Positions 23,194 to 38,700 are shown, numbered from the stretch's first letter. The stretch is 64,000 nucleotides of DNA from Metaphire vulgaris (GCA_018105865.1 CM030872.1:10692629-10756628), one strand, 5' to 3'. Notes: generated from the letters alone by a model not told the origin. Numbers and translations are program-made.

Positions 23194-26100
23194 AGAACTG
23201 TGTTCAGGATTAACTGTGTGGACTTTCGTCCTTTTGTGTGATGTCATTGTATTCCAAGTACCCAGTATCTGTAAATGTTGTATGGTTTAGTTAAGTTGAA
23301 GCGATGTGAGGTGTCTTGTTATGCACTGGTTTTTGCTTCTCAGAAACGACCTCATGAGGACTTGGACTGCATTATTTATTCAAGAATTTATTCAGTTTGC
23401 ACAGTTGTTTGTATTGTTTGGCATGAGTGCTACAGAGTGTATAATTTTATCTTAATTTAACAGGAATGCGTTATTGTGATTTCTAATTGTTCTTTCCTAA
23501 CTTAGACGTAAGTATAGTATTATGTTGCAATAATAATTCTGTGGGTTCAGCAAGCATACAATATTTTGCCAATTATAAGAAGGCTCTCTAGGTGCAAAAA
23601 TCAAGAAGTTGGATGGATGACTTGTTCTTGTGTTTGGATTCATTCTGGATTTCAGTTCTCTTACCTACTAGTGGTTGTGGGGATTTGGTTGCATATTAAA
23701 GTCTTAGACTTGTTTCTGTTGATATTTAAGATATATCCTAAAATTAATTATTAAAATATTGGAAGAATTCACTGTATTTTATGACTATGTGTATGATCGG
23801 GTCTCAGTTGACAATCACTGACGATGGAGATTTTCAGCATTTGTTGATTGTATTTGATCTCATACCTGTCTATGTTATTTCCATTTTCATATCACCAACA
23901 ACCGCATTTGTTCTTGGAAATTGTATTAATGTACAATGGAAGAGTTTATTCTAATGTTGGCACAACATGGATTTAACTCTATTCATCACTATTGACTTGT
24001 CTACTATTTAAATTGACTTGTTCATCTTTCATTTCTGTGCATGGTTATCACTGAAACCAGTTCTAGAATATTCTATGCATCATTATTTGATTACATGCGC
24101 TGCCATGGAAGCCTTTTTGCCAAATGTTCTGATCAATTTGTTGGCATTTTGAAGTGACACTATAAGGAGGAGCTATTTTGGTGAGGAAAGATGTTCACGG
24201 TGTATCTATAATTCCATCCATTGGGACACCACTAGATACCTGTTCAATGCAAGTGGACAGTGGAAGTTGAATCATTATTGTAGATTTGCATTAATCAGGA
24301 AAAGCTAGTTTTCTAAGGTAAGTTTTACTTCGGACAACCGGTTGCATATCGCTGCAGCTTTTGAATGTACAATGTTTTGTTAAGGTTAAATTGACTTTTG
24401 TAATTTGATCTACTTGATGTGCACCCGTGATTCCAAGTTTTTTTTTTTTAAATAAGTGTGGGAGCTATTTTCTTGAATGTGGCTGCAATCACAGTAGCTT
24501 GCAGCATTGTGAGAATTTACACAAGGCTTGAAGATTTGTGTAAAAGTCTTGCATTATGTATCAATGGAATGATTAATGGTAACCTGTAAAGTGTAAACCT
24601 TTGATTAACCATGTCTGCTGCTCTCTTTCTCAATTTCTTAAAAAGCAAATTCACTTCTTTAAGCAGTTTCTAAAGCATTGGATATTTTACAATTTTTGAA
24701 AAAATGTGCAGCATTTATAGCTAAGGTTTGGTCTGAAAATGTATAATATCCACTGTTTATGGTCATTTGTAGTTGTTCTCAATCACCTTGAAAGTACCTG
24801 CATAGCATTAATGCATAATTAATGTGTTGCAGCATGATGCCTCTTTGGATTCAATATTTCAATGTCCTATCTCAGGGATTAAAGATTTGCCATAATAACT
24901 GTTGATGTCTATCTTTCCATTATCATTTGGTAAAGGCTCAGTGCTTGCCTGCCTTTCTTGACCACCAAATACTATAGAAGAAAAAAATGCCAACTTTGAA
25001 GCACAGATTTGTTACATATCTGACATATTGTTGATTGCCTGAATTAACATTTTAGTGGCAATCTATTTTTATTTCAACAGTTGAATGTATGATGCATTTG
25101 TGTATGCATATATTAACATTAAACCTAGTTTATACAGGGTTTAGAGTGGTTCAGTAAGATCTGTTCTGTGTGTGTGTGTGTAAGAACCACTAGAACTAGT
25201 CTGTTCTGTGTGCCATGTGTGTTCCCGAGCCAAGGCTCACTAGCGAACTTTCTAGTAGCCTTCAGCCAGGCGTTAAGATACCTGTTTGACTTGCCAGCAT
25301 TTTTAGGGCTGCTCTCATTTATAACACGCCCTCTAGCGTAGTAATTCTTCCTGCAATATCCAACGCTGTTACCACTCTACTAACTTCCCGCCCCACTAAT
25401 ACAGTAGTAATTCTTTAATTCATAAACATGGTTAGTCATCATTCAGCTGAATGCCAACAGCTCCCTTGCTGCCTTAGCCTAGAATATGGTTGGTAGTTGA
25501 ATGTTGCTTCATCTACCTGAATGTGTGATAGTGTATGTTGCTGTTGTTTTGATAGTTGCTATTTGATGATAGTAAAACTCTTCTACGGCCAAAATGGCTT
25601 TCACTGTAGACATAGCGACACTCCTTGCTCTCTTTGCAACAAATGAACAAGCTGCTGAATATTTTTTGTATAATTTATGCAATGTTGTACTGTTTATTGT
25701 AATGAGTTTTTGATTTTTCGTTGGTGGACTCCTTAGTGGAGGTAAAAAAACTGTTGGGTTTAGCTCAGTCTGACTCTCCCACTGCTTTTTACAAATCGAA
25801 CACCAATCATAAGCTTAGTATGATGTTTGCTTTTTATCCGAGTGCTCTTGCTTTTGAAAGCTTAAGGTTTTGTCATTTTTTGATCAAAGATATCTCAATT
25901 TTACCTTACTTCTGATTCTACATTGAATGCAGTTAACAAAAGGGCATTTGTTTACAAGTGTTCAAAGAAACTTTTAACATTGATTTAAATTAGCGGGCAC
26001 ACTACAAGAACCTGGAGATATCTTAGCATGATATAAATGGTTCTTGCAATACAGTGCTATGAATTGAACTTGTTTGATTATGAAGCTAACAAGAGAAATG

Positions 26101-26579
26101 AATCAATGTTACATGTTGTGCTTATTATTCGTCTAGTGGCAAATAAGGGTTAAAAGGTGAGGAAGCTCAAAATAGTTTGAATATTTGTTTGTTTTGAGGG
26201 CGTGTTCTGTGTATTGTCAATTGGTGTGCTTCATCCTTTTGTATAATTATGGGCTTCTAAATGCTGTTGGTGATTCATTTATACTCAATGGTTCATCCAT
26301 CTTTTGTTCTTTGTGTGAAGTGTTTGATTTGTCAGAGGTGTTGGGGAATTTTGCTCTCCTCTGGTGTGGGAACTATTCCCAGGCCAGGGCAAACCTGTGT
26401 TGGGCCCTCCACAGAATAAATATTCGAGCCGCCAAGGACAAGACTGAGGATGTGAGGGAAGTAGCTGTAAATACAAAATATGCAAATTATCCTTTGGATA
26501 GACCCCTATTGACCGCCGCCAGGCCTCTGTTCTTGAGAACTTCGTGGGTGCCTGACTATTTCCCACTGGTAACCAAAAT

Positions 26580-27003
26580 ATATTGGTATGGGGCTATACT
26601 TGACTATCATCATCATCATCATCATTGCTTTCTGCCAACCCATTGGTGGCAATGCTGGGCTTTCCAAGAGATCGTCACCATCCTGCCTCTGCCAGCTCTT
26701 CAGCGGCAATGACACAGAATGTTGATCCGCCTCCTGTTCCCACCTTCCATGACCCTGTTTTCACTGGTCAATTTCTCGGTATATCGAGCTGGCCGCAATG
26801 CCCCATATACAGTGTTGGACACGCGCCCTCTGCTGGCATGAAGATCTTCCGCCAGTGATGCTGTTCTTCCATGCTCTTCAGTTGAATACATCCACCATCC
26901 CTGCCGTTGTCTTCTGGTACAGTTGGTCCACGCACCTTAAATTCGGTGCAATCCCAGGAGGTTTCCCAGCCCAGGACTTATCCGCCACCCGGGACGCGCC
27001 CCC

Positions 27004-27066
<63 letters not shown>

Positions 27067-27250
27067 CAATGTAGAGATTTTTGTGGCAACTAATAGAGTG
27101 ACTGCGTGGACACATTACAAATTATAGATTATAGTAACACGTGCAAAATAGCCAAGTTTTGAGTCTCTTCTTGAAGGTGTCTGGTGTTGGAGATTATTTG
27201 AACAGAAGAAGGCAAGCGGTTCCATGCCCTTGCAGCGGTCACGGGAAAGG
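26580..27250. repeat. GC-richer dispersed-repeat-like block with (CAT)n and (ATT)n runs
   Basis: A short (CAT)n run is followed by about 400 bp of distinctly GC-richer sequence. Then comes (ATT)n at about 27005-27064 and about 180 bp with gaaggtgtctggtgttggag. The composition contrast and microsatellite borders suggest one or more interspersed elements. No known domain is seen in the open frames. Confidence 0.5.
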
Positions 27251-28424
27251 CATCTGTTAATCTGTTAATGTATTTTGGACAAATCAAACACTGTTATATT
27301 GTGTATTAATTACTACTATTGTGATTACTAGGTCTATATCAGCTGGAGCTGAATTATTTGTGTGATATTTTTAAACTGTGTGCTTCATTGTGGTGTGAAT
27401 TTAAGTTTGCAGCAGATTTGAAGTGAAAAAGTGAAATCAATAATTAATTGAAGCCATTGAAATTATTGATTCAAGCCTTTAGTCTACAATTTGCAATGTT
27501 CCATTTATTTGTTTCATTGCCAGTGAGATCTCTTGAGAAACTACTGCTAATAGCTGCTATTTGACAGGAAGATGTCCTGTGGCTGGAGAAAGGGTATTGA
27601 CCTAACACTGGTTCAAAGTTCACTTTTAAACCAGTTCAGAGTTTGATGGATTTTGCTGAAATCTTTTACTTAATCTGATCATAGTGTTTAGGTAGAAGAG
27701 ACAGAGAGCAGGAGCGTAAGACATTAACATGGATTGTGGGACATGAAATTTAACAAGCAAATTTTCTAAGCATATAAACTGTGTGCATAAGCTTTTCCCC
27801 ATTTGCTTTTATGACTGTTACAGCTGACTACAAAGTTGTTATATTATGTTTTTCTGTACCTATTTGTTGCCTTAAATTATGTTAAATAAAAGCTCTTTGC
27901 TATTTTTACTTTGGTAACTTTATTTCATGAAAGTCTAACAGCATAATTTGTTAATAGTAATTGCACAAATTTATCCAATTGAACATTTTGTCATCTTCTT
28001 TCTTCTAGCACAGATTGAGAAATTCTCTGAATGAGAGAGTAAGTTGATAGTTTCTTTGTAACTTAGCAAAAGATTCATGAATATGGATCTCTATAAGTAA
28101 TAACAGGAAATTCAGCAATTTACAACATCCTTTAACTGTTCATTTTATATCTAAACACAAGTGAAGTAGCCCACAGCCCTTGGCAAGTCAGCTGATATGG
28201 GTCTAATGGTTACAGTCACCCCATAGATCAGCTAATTAAAATTTGCTTGAAGATTTGGTACTGGGATTGGAATGAGTGAGGTGGTTCATCTCTTGTAATT
28301 TAGTGTTAAAGCAAAAATCCAGATGATGCCGTCACTGCCAACTGCTTCAATGATGCCCAGTTTCTGACACCCAAAATACTGATACTATAGTAACTATACA
28401 TATTGTTTTTCAAACAGGCTAACT

Positions 28425-28530
28425 TAGGCTCCTAAGCCACCTTAAAACACATTATTGTTATTATTATTATTATTACTACTACTACTACTATTATTATTAT
28501 CATTATTATTATTATTATTATTATTATCAT
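28425..28530. repeat. SINE-like tail followed by (ATT)n
   Basis: The piece ggctcctaagccaccttaaa, then cacattattg, is followed by an interrupted ATT/ACT run of about 80 bp. The same tail motif, with the ATT run, occurs at several other places in the window. Confidence 0.65.
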
Positions 28531-29720
28531 CATCTTCATTGGTATTAATACTTATTATTATACTTTGAAGCAGTTAAGCAAGTAATAAATTCATCTCCTG
28601 AGGTCTGCAAGCTCTTCTTTTTCCCCCAACTGAAAACTCTGAGCAGTATTGTGTGATATGGTAGAAATTAATCCAATATCAAAAAACATGCCTATCACAT
28701 GCTATAAATAGAATGTTTGTTTACAAAAGTCAACACTGCCGTCCTATTTACTTCTCATTGGACGCAAATGGGTCATCAATTCGTCCAATGAGATTCCTTA
28801 TTTATGGCGTCCATGGATCTCAGCGTCAACGGATACTGATTACTGAAAAGATAAATTTTTTATCTAATTAATCTTCTGCTAATTAGTAAGTCTTGTTTTT
28901 TGTTTTATTACATAATATAAAATAAAATGGCACGCGTCACTAATTGGGTGTTAATGGTAAATGTGAATTGTCCAGTTTTCTGTTCTGCATCATCATGTAA
29001 TGTAATAAATGATAAATAATAAATTATGCGCTTCTATAGCACCAGGTCTAGTACTTTAAAGGTATCAATCGTCGGTACTTCAAATCCGTCCGCACAAGAC
29101 CAGGTCTGTTCAGAGATCAGTCAATGAGGATGATTAATTTGTATAGAGCAATATAGCCTATAATTAATCAGTGTTCTGTATTTAAGCTTAAAGTCGCCCC
29201 TATTTAGTTTCGTTTGATTCAGAGGAAAGCGTTTTACTGTGACATTTCAGTTGGATTTGACAATGGATGGGTGATTGCGATTCAACTCCAGTGTGTCCTT
29301 AGACTGAAGTCAAGTGCATTAGGCCTACTAAAGTGGCCCTATAGAGATGGTCAGAAGAGATAGGCAGTGCTTGATTTCTCTCCCCCCCCCAAAAAAAAAA
29401 CAAAAAAAACACAAAAAAACCAACAGAATGTGTGATCAAAAACAAGTCAAAGAGAGGAGAAAGCAAAAAGAGTTCATTCATTCACAGGGCAGAGACTGTA
29501 AATGCCTGACAATGTGTTCAAGAGTAGATTGATCAAGGGGACGTATGTATCCCTTAAATCAAAGAAGTGGAAAAGGTGGTGTGAAATGTAGAAGATGGCA
29601 TGAATTGATAGGTGAGAAGGAGCCTGACCTATAAGTAACACCAATGCAAGGTTTATCTGCCTTAACTTGATGTTGTCATAAATTTATTGATTTGCAGGGA
29701 AACTGAAGTGGTGGGAGACG

Positions 29721-32700
29721 ATGCTGGTTCCTGTTTTCACGTTGAAGCTCAACCATAAGATTAATCCAAAACAAGTGACTTTGGGAAATTTTGATGGAAA
29801 ACGCCCTTGTCTCACTGGTGCTACGACTGGCGGAAAAGTAAGAGGAACGCTTTTACTTTTCCCATTTACATCTGCATCAGTGTTGGTCTATATTACCTGA
29901 ATTAGTCACAATATCATGGCATCAAATGCATGGAAATTTAAGCAAAACTTCTTTTACTTAGCAGTGTCAGTAGGCAGACTGTGGTCCTTTTGTTTCTGTG
30001 ACTTTTAGCTGTAAAAATAATTTGTGCTAAGATTGGCTTTTATATTTGTGCTGCTGATGACGTCTATAGATCTTCATTCATAATCCAAGTAACCGGCAGA
30101 AAGGAGGTCGACTGGAGTTGACCGGCCAGGGTGACATCTGCCTACTCAACATAAATCAGGTCATCAGTGCTCTAAAGGCAGGTCGACTCGACCCAAATTG
30201 TGACGAAGATGTTCTGGTTGTTGGAACACAGACCAATGTTTTAGCGTTTGATGTAAATAACAACAAGGATATCTTTTTCAAAGAGGTTAGTAGGCACTTA
30301 ATTGTTAGAATGAATGTCTTTGAATGGATGTTTGATTGAAGATTTGATTTATTGGTTGATTGAGGATTAATTTAGCCACAGAATGATTTTTAATAATTTG
30401 TTTGATTGTTGTGAAAGTTAATATTTAAAATTTATTAGTAATTTAGTGTCATAGATGATATCTAATTGGGGCTTAAATTTGACTGTCATTGCATGTTTTG
30501 TTATATTTTAAAGAGACATGTTACCTTTAATTGATTAATTTTAATTATCTGTGGGCTATTTTTTCTTTTTCACTCAGTAATTATGTTAGTTGCAGGCTGA
30601 TTTATATAGCGCTGTTGTCCTAGCAGGCTAGAGTCAAGAGCACTGTAATGCATCAAAATATCATCAGAAACTGTTGTTAATTTCTCTGTGTATTCATTTG
30701 AAATAGGTGGGAGATGGAGCAAATGCAATTGCCATTGGAAAACTAGGGACAATAGCTGCTCCGCTGGCAATTGTCGGAGGAAATTGTTCAATCCAAGGCT
30801 ATGATGTCAAAGGAAATGACCTCTTCTGGACTGTAAGGGCCACTCGTTGCATTTCCTCTCAAATGCGCTCCCGACATTAGGGCTAGGGATAGGGTTAACC
30901 CTAACCTTTAATTTATAGCGCAATTATTATATTGGAGTGTAGTTGTGTTTCGCTTGAAATACGCACTTTTGTCGGTCACACATTTGTTAATTTTACGTAA
31001 ATGCATTTGTCATCGCGCAAATGTCAATCGCACAATTGTTGGGGTGCCATTTGTTGACCTTTGTTCTTTCTGGACCAGAAGGGTTATTCAGTGACCTTTG
31101 TCATCGCCATCTGGCATCCAGGCAACGTCTTCACTGAAATTGCCTATTCATATTAATCTAATTTAACTGTTATAGAGGGGAAGATTCAGTTGAAGATCTC
31201 CAAGATATTTCTCAGCCTTTTTAACCATTTGACTCTCAGTAGGTTATTTAATTTCGTATTTGACATTTCTTTTGATGTGAAGGTGACTGGAGATAACGTC
31301 TGCTCACTTGCCCTGATTGACTTCAATTCTGATAAAAACTTTGAGGTTTGTTTCTTTTAAGAACAAATACCTTTGAGCTTTTCACATTCTATCTTAGTGC
31401 AGTTGCTTTGTCCAGTACAGTTGTTTTCTTAACTTGCATTAAATAACTAAATAAAGTTCTTGAATATGTCACATATGCTGTCTTTGCAGTGTTGTCTGTA
31501 TTTCTTGTGTTTTTATTAGAGCTGTAAAATGATTAACCCTTTATATATTTAAAATTTATTTTGAATTGGTGCAGGTTGAGGCATGGGCTAGGGTTTGTGT
31601 TAGGGTTAATTCACTGTAATGTGGTCACTGATTGCAAAGTTGAAAAGCACCCAAACGAGTGAATGGAATCTAATGAAAGTTTGCACCAATGCCTCAAATA
31701 TATGTCTATTTATGTTTGTTAATGTGTTAATTTGACAGCCTTAAGTTTTATTCTTATATTTTCTGTGTCTTTGAGCTGTTGGTTGGATCTGAAGACTTTG
31801 ACATTCGTGTTTTTCGTGAGGATGAGATCATTGCAGAGATAACGGAAACTGAGGTTAAATCTAAGATCTGCAAATATTTCTTTTTGCATAACACAGTTTC
31901 TATTTTAAACACTTTTGAGGTTATTGAGTCTACTTTTTAGCAGAGGGTTCTGCAGTTTTGATCCCCTGACATTTCTGATTTCTCAACATCTGCCCCAGTC
32001 CCTTGTGAGATTCCTCGCCACTCGCCAGTGCCATTATGTGCGCTGAACATATCTCATATGAGGAATGGACATGGACTCTGGACATGCACATTGAGCGATG
32101 CTCGTCTGCCAGAAGCAGATTGGATTGAGTAAATGCTTTAAGGTCTTGACTTTGCATGGCATTCGCTGTTACCATTTGACCTTGAGGATGTGATATTGTA
32201 GGTGCAATGTTAAGCTTAGATTACATTTGATTTGGCTATTTATAATGCTGGGTGTAACAAGAGATGTTTTGCTTTATGCAGGTGATCACACTGTTATGTC
32301 CGATGAACTCAGTTGGCCATTTTGGTTACGCTCTGGCAAATGCCACTGTTGGTGTTTATGACAGAAGTGTTCGTAACTGGAGAATCAAGGTTCCAATCAT
32401 AAACGTTTTAAATTTATTTTAAGACCTGATTTATACTTTAATGTATTCTTTTGTTATTTGCTCACTTACGAGTCTGCGTTGTGATAATGTCAATATAAAA
32501 TTGATCAACTTATTTCATGTTACTGCAGAGTAAATTAACCAGAGTGATTCTTAATGGTTTAGTTTTGTTGCTAGCATATGTTGCTAGCATATCAATGCTA
32601 GCATACCAATGATATCAATGCTAGCATATCAATGATATCAATGCTAGCATAGTTTAAGACATTTTTCACAGGATATGTTCTTTATCTTTCAGAATACTTT

Positions 32701-35700
32701 TTTGATATTTATAACACTCCTAAAATTATTGGTCTTGTAGTAAGTGCAGTGCATTAGTTATTGACACTGTTTGAATGTTGTTACTAATGCTTCTTCTTCA
32801 TTGACTTTATAATATTGTGTTATTTGAGTTGTAAACTGTTTGCCTGTTTAGATGTTTTTGTGTTTTTGGTTTCAGTCTAAGAACCTTCCTATAGCAATAC
32901 ATGGCTTTGATTTGGACGGCGATGGAGTTGATGAGCTGGTCACAGGATGGAGCAATGGAAAGGTCAGTGATCGCCATTTGGACATCTTTTGGTAGAAGTG
33001 GTAACATCTTTGAAGCTAAGCCCACAATTTCAGAATAAATAAAACACAGTTTGTAGGTAAAATATTAGAAAATTACTGGATTGATTGATCAAAAATGGCT
33101 TTAATCAGTGTGAGGAGAAGCCAAACTGAAGTCTTCAGAGAATCAGCATCATCACTGAATGGACAGAGCAGCAATAGAACAGATGGAAAAAGTTTGTTGT
33201 TGACTGATTTTGATTCCAGGAGAAATAGAAGTGCTATGATAGTCCAGTGGCTACGAACTGACCTGACAAACCTTGGCCACGGCAGAAAGGTTTTGGTTTA
33301 AGCCAATGCAGTGTAACATTGAAGGCTCTGAATAGAAATATTTGAGAGGTGCTATGTAAGTTCCTTATTGCATTACATTACACTAGCTCTCTTGGGTTAA
33401 CCTACGATGTTGAGCATATCAATCAATAACTTCTATGATGCCACTATCATAATGCCAATTACATCAGCCGATGGTTCAAATGAAGCATATGAAGCAAAAT
33501 ATGGAAGTTTTATTGATCGCTTCGCTCAAGATGTCGAGTTCAGCTCGTTATCCCGCACCCATCTAAGACTGCTAAATTTGGGGACCGATCCGTTTCGAGG
33601 GGGAACCCAATATTATGGAACTCCCTCCCTGAGGACATCATGAGGGAGACCACCTCCGACCGATTCTTAGCGAAACTTAAGACGCATCTTTACAACATTT
33701 CCTACTAAAGACTATTGTAAGGTGCTCTTGGCTATGGCCTTCGCTACGCATATAGCGCTATAGAAATCATCATTTATAATAATAATAATAATAGTTGTGT
33801 TTGCTTGTATTTTTGTCTGTGCAATGGTTGTCTTGCCAGCTTGATGTCCGCAACAGTGTAACTGGTGAAATCATTTTCAAGGACAACTTCAACCAGGCAG
33901 TTGCAGGAATAGTCACGGTAATTGACGCTTCTGTTTTACCGCTGCAGAAATCCAGCTTTGGTGACTCTTGTGTATCTTGCATACAGGGCTCATATTGTGC
34001 AATTCTCTTTCGAATTTTAGCAGGATTTGGACAGTCAAGAATCATAAGAGCCTATTATTAAGAGGGGTCTTAAGATAGCTATATAGTTTCTTGTATCACA
34101 GGTTTTACAGACCACAAAAATATTAGAAAAATGATACCCTGTTTGATATTGGCCTATTAATGAAAAAATACAGTAGAAAAAATACGTTTTGCTTTGAAAT
34201 CCACGTGTGTTCACAATGTTTTGAGCAGTACCGTATGGTCAATACAGTTAATTCCATCTTTACTTGGCTGTGCAGCATCTGAATTATACAGATTGCTTGT
34301 CTTTTGCTGTTCATCTAAGGGTAAACATTGACGTGATGCTTGCTTAAACTGATACTGAAACTGCAACTTTACAATATGCATACTGATCAAGCAATAAACA
34401 TGTTAAAAATCTGTTTGGTCAGATTGAGTGTGAAAGTTTACTATGGACTTGTAGAATCCTGAAGAAGTTTTGCATTTCTAAGTGAATTTGGAAGAGCTGA
34501 AGAACATTGCTCAAAGTGTGATGTGTAATTTGAAAGCAAGAGGCTGAAACCGATTAATATCAAAGATCTTCTTCAACTTTATCTGATGTTGCTTTGCTTT
34601 TCTTCTGTTTCAGTGTTTGATGTTAACATCTTTTGTTTTTTGATTTTTTTGAAAGGGTGACTATCGTCAGGATGGCAACGAGCTGCTCATCTGCTGTACG
34701 GTTGACGGGGACATTCGTGGATTCAATGCGGCCGGTCACGAGCACAGGGGCAGTTTGATGGATTCAAACATCGAACAGGATCTTTTTAGGGAATTTAACC
34801 AAAAGAAACAGGTTTGAACTAAAGGCAGTGAATATGGCTTTATAAGTCTGGATATGTTGTTGCATTGTCTCATTTTTAATTCTCTCAGTAGAGCGTCCGG
34901 ATGATCTGTCTGCCTGTTACATTACAATGGTTGCTGCTATATTGCCTATTCTGCAGAATTATTTATTCTAAGAGTATAGATCAGGGATGGCCAACCTTTT
35001 GCTACAGGCAGACCATTATGAATTTTCATCGGCATGCGGAAGGCCGCCGTTTTTGGTGCCTTATGTGCGTCATTGTTTTCAACAGTTTCACGGTCACTGC
35101 AGTCGCGTAACGATAGTAACTGGCAGCAGTTTAAAGTAAGCTACTATTTTACTAAATTAAATGCAGGAGCTATAAGTCTTACTCATGACTCAATATTGTA
35201 TGCATAAATAGGACCAATAAAATTTATTTGGAAAGATGTCCTGAGGGCCGCCAGTCAGCAGCCATTGGGCCGCATACAGTTTGCGGGCCACCGGTTGGCC
35301 ACCCCTGGTATAGATGTATGCTGTAACAATTTCTTGTTGACAAAATGATTTGCCTCCTAATAAAAGCAAGAGAGAGATTTAGTGATGCAAACATATGATG
35401 TAAAAGTGGGTAAATTTTGTTGCAGAATCTGCTGATGGAATTAAAAAATTATGAGGAAAATCAAAGAGCTGCTCACCTGGAGCGACCTTCAGGAATGGGA
35501 GAATTTGACCGACAGGAAATGGGAATTATTCCGGTATAATTTTTAAAATTATCATATAAAATCTTTTTGATTTTGAGTGTTGTGATTTGCTGATGAATTA
35601 ATTGCAGGTATTTTTGAGAAATAATAAATACTTTGATTGTAAATTTAAGTCTCTTAGAAAGGTTTAAGGTGCTTTTATAGCACTAAAAGACAGATGTATA

Positions 35701-38700
35701 AAAGTACTTGTGAGTATTTGATGGTGGTCAGAAGCTTTTACAAATCTTTCCAAATACTGTAATCATTGTTTGAATGTACATTCTTATACTGACTTTATGA
35801 CATGTGATTGATAGTAGTAGCTTTTGAAATTCTATGCATGTTAATGTTATTAGATCAGATGCAGAATAATATTCTTTTAAGATAAATAAAATTCAGTGTA
35901 GTAATATTGCACTTCCTGCTGATTGATACAGCACTGTAAGTGATCATCAGAGTCAGAGTCTGTTATGAATTGAGATGTAATCCTTACAGCACTCAGTGCA
36001 GAGTCTAAAAGTATAAAGGTTCTGCTGCTTAAAGTTAGAGCATTTTGCTTGAAATTTCAGAGGCTTGGTTTGAACAGACCGCATCACTTGTTCACCAAGT
36101 CCTCTGACATCAAGAAAGAATAAAACATTGTATAAGCTATTGATGTTGTTTTGAGATGAAGGAATCATTTTAACAAAGCAAGCATTTTCTGTTATTGATA
36201 AACCATTGTCTATGATATTAATGATGATAAATAATAATTTGTATAGCAAAGATGAATCTGTCTGTTTCGTGCTTTGCATAGCTTGCACTTGTTTGTCAAA
36301 ATGCTCCCGACTTTGGCTTTTGCTAGTCTTACAGTGCTGTCCTCCGTATGAATTGTCATCGTAGTGATGAAATTTGTTTACATATGACAGTTTTTTCTGT
36401 GTTGGAGTTATGAATATTATAGTCTTTAATTTCCAGGCAAATACTCAAGTCCAGTCGTCGCTTTATGTCACCAAACCAAGCAAGAATGACATCAAGGTGA
36501 CAATTGGCTTGTTTATTTTGGACAAGTTTTGTATTTTCAAAACATTCATTATATATATTTATATATACTTATCTATGTCCTGCAAATTGCATCTCTATTC
36601 ATTTTGTGAGCACAACTGTTCTATGATAGCAGATAGCAGTAACTAGTTGAATATTTCTAAATACAATCTATGAATATTTGAGTTATCTTTGCAAATGTAA
36701 ATTTTCTATGGAAATGAGGGATGTTGTGAATGTGTTTCCAATTGTTTGGATGCTAATAATGTCTTGTAAGTTTGCAGGTCTGAATACAAATGGTGCATAA
36801 TAATACATATTATGTCATACGATGCATATTTGTTTACAGTTGTATCTTAATGACTTGTTAGCTCCAATTCCAGTAATATATTTGAAGTAATATTTCAGTC
36901 TTTGGCTTTAACTTTTATGTGTAAAAGTAAGCATTTGTTATTACTCTGTGAATGAATGTTTGAACTTTTAATTTTATATAAGCCATTTATTCATTTTGTA
37001 GCCATCAGTTGAACTTTATATCTCAACAACAAATGGTATGTAACATCAAATCAGCTTGTAAACGTATGTATGTTAGTGTTATCTTATTTTAGATGGAATT
37101 TTTATTGAATGTATGGGCTGAATGTTCACACTTAGAGGCCTTATGCTAAATGATATTTTAATTTAGCTGAGTGACTGTTGTATATTTTTAGATACAGTTG
37201 CCCGAGCAGTGATAGTTTTTGGTGAGGGAATCTTTGATGGTGAATGTCACTGTGTGTAAGTCAGAATAATTTCTCACCGATTACTTCTAAACTCTTGATG
37301 TTGTTTATATGATGGTTTCTCTGATGCATTAAGATTTCTTTCATTAGATAGTTTAAAAATGTCTTGTTCCTTTGTTTCAGGCATCCCGCAATAAACGATG
37401 TAACAAACAGCATCAGAGTTCCTTTGTTTCCATCTAAGGATGTCCCTGTAGACCTCTACATCAAAGTATTCGTTGGCTACAAGTCAAGGTTAAATTAATT
37501 ATTTCCCTATCATTTGTTGTTAGGTTCAAGAAGAGATTTTACAGCGGTCCAGTTGATTCAGGATCCTGGTTATTATGTCGTACAAAATAGGTGAAACATA
37601 TCTGCTGGTTTTTCTTCTGTTAGCACTCAGTTCCACGTTTTTGAGATGTCTCGCACTTTGCCAAGGTATTCGATGTACTTCTTTGAAAAGGACAACAAAC
37701 TTCCCTTGCCAAAGAGTTTTGTCACTTTCCAAGTCACTGAACGAATAAACAGGGTAAAATACTTCTGAGTTCTCTCTACCGTACCTTTGTGCAAGTTTCA
37801 TAATCGAAAATGGCACCTATATGATCATGCTAAATTTCCTTGCATTCCACACTGACATGCGTAATGTTTATGACAAAATAAGTCTGGTTACAGTTGGCCA
37901 AATCTTATTACATGTGATGAATTTTCAAGTAAACTTTTGCGTAAATTGATCCTGAAAGTCTGCTTTATAAGACTCAGTTTTGAATGAACGTTTAGGTCAT
38001 CATGTGGATTAACCAGAATTTTCTTCTCATGGATGAACTCGTGGTCGATGGAAATAAGTTGAACGTTTGTTTTGTCAGCATTCGAAATATGAATCCACTT
38101 GTCATTCAGATGGAAAGCAATGGACAGGTAAACATGCAGATACATATTGAGCAAGACTGTTGAACATAAACAGATTAGGTTTATTTCTGCTCAGTCATTA
38201 GTTATAATCACTGATAAAGCAAAGTATCTGTACTCAGATGTGCACGATTTTCATGCATACAGGTATTTAACGTACACTTTGTTCACTCTTTACATAACCA
38301 GCTATGAATCTGATACATGTGTCATGTATTATCCTTATTATCCATAAGTGTCATGTATTATCCATTAGTGGATCATTCAGTCAATGATAACAGCTTCTGC
38401 AGAACCATTATAATTATGCAGTTGGCATCAGTTAGAGGTTGCCTAAAATTGAAACCATAGTTAGAAATCATATTATGTGCATTGGTCAAAGATCAATATA
38501 CAGAGACACTTTGACAGCAGTTGGTTCTATCTGTGGTCAGTAGTTGATAGTGAAACGGTAGGTTTTAACTTTTAAGAGAAGATTTGAAATATGAAATTTT
38601 CAGCCGAGCAAACATTTTGGAGGAAATTTCACCACGTTCATCATCAGAGTTCAAACAGATCATTCTGTTCACCAAGAGCAGTTCCAGAGAACAGTTCACA

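Larger units (their letters stand above)
23194..29720. other. Intergenic region between ethanolamine kinase and BBS2
   Basis: This 6.5 kb should contain the ethanolamine kinase 3' UTR, the BBS2 promoter and repeats, but no further gene I can support. AATAAA at about 27887 is a candidate polyadenylation signal, but a nearer site may be used. A reverse copy of the GAACCACTCTAAACC repeat is at about 25133-25160. Repeats and trinucleotide runs occupy 26580-27250 and 28430-28530. A possible acceptor at 29697 could end a 5'-UTR intron of BBS2. Confidence 0.6.

Noticed and set aside
26185..26712. 175-codon open frame on the plus strand, with a His run
   Set aside because: The His run is translated (CAT)n microsatellite, the frame spans a sharp composition change, and no domain is recognisable.
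30880..30915. Interstitial telomere-like sequence (ggttaaccctaacc)
   Set aside because: Only a couple of TTAGGG-like units are present and they are imperfect. It is more likely part of a decayed repeat, with a similar short piece near 31580.
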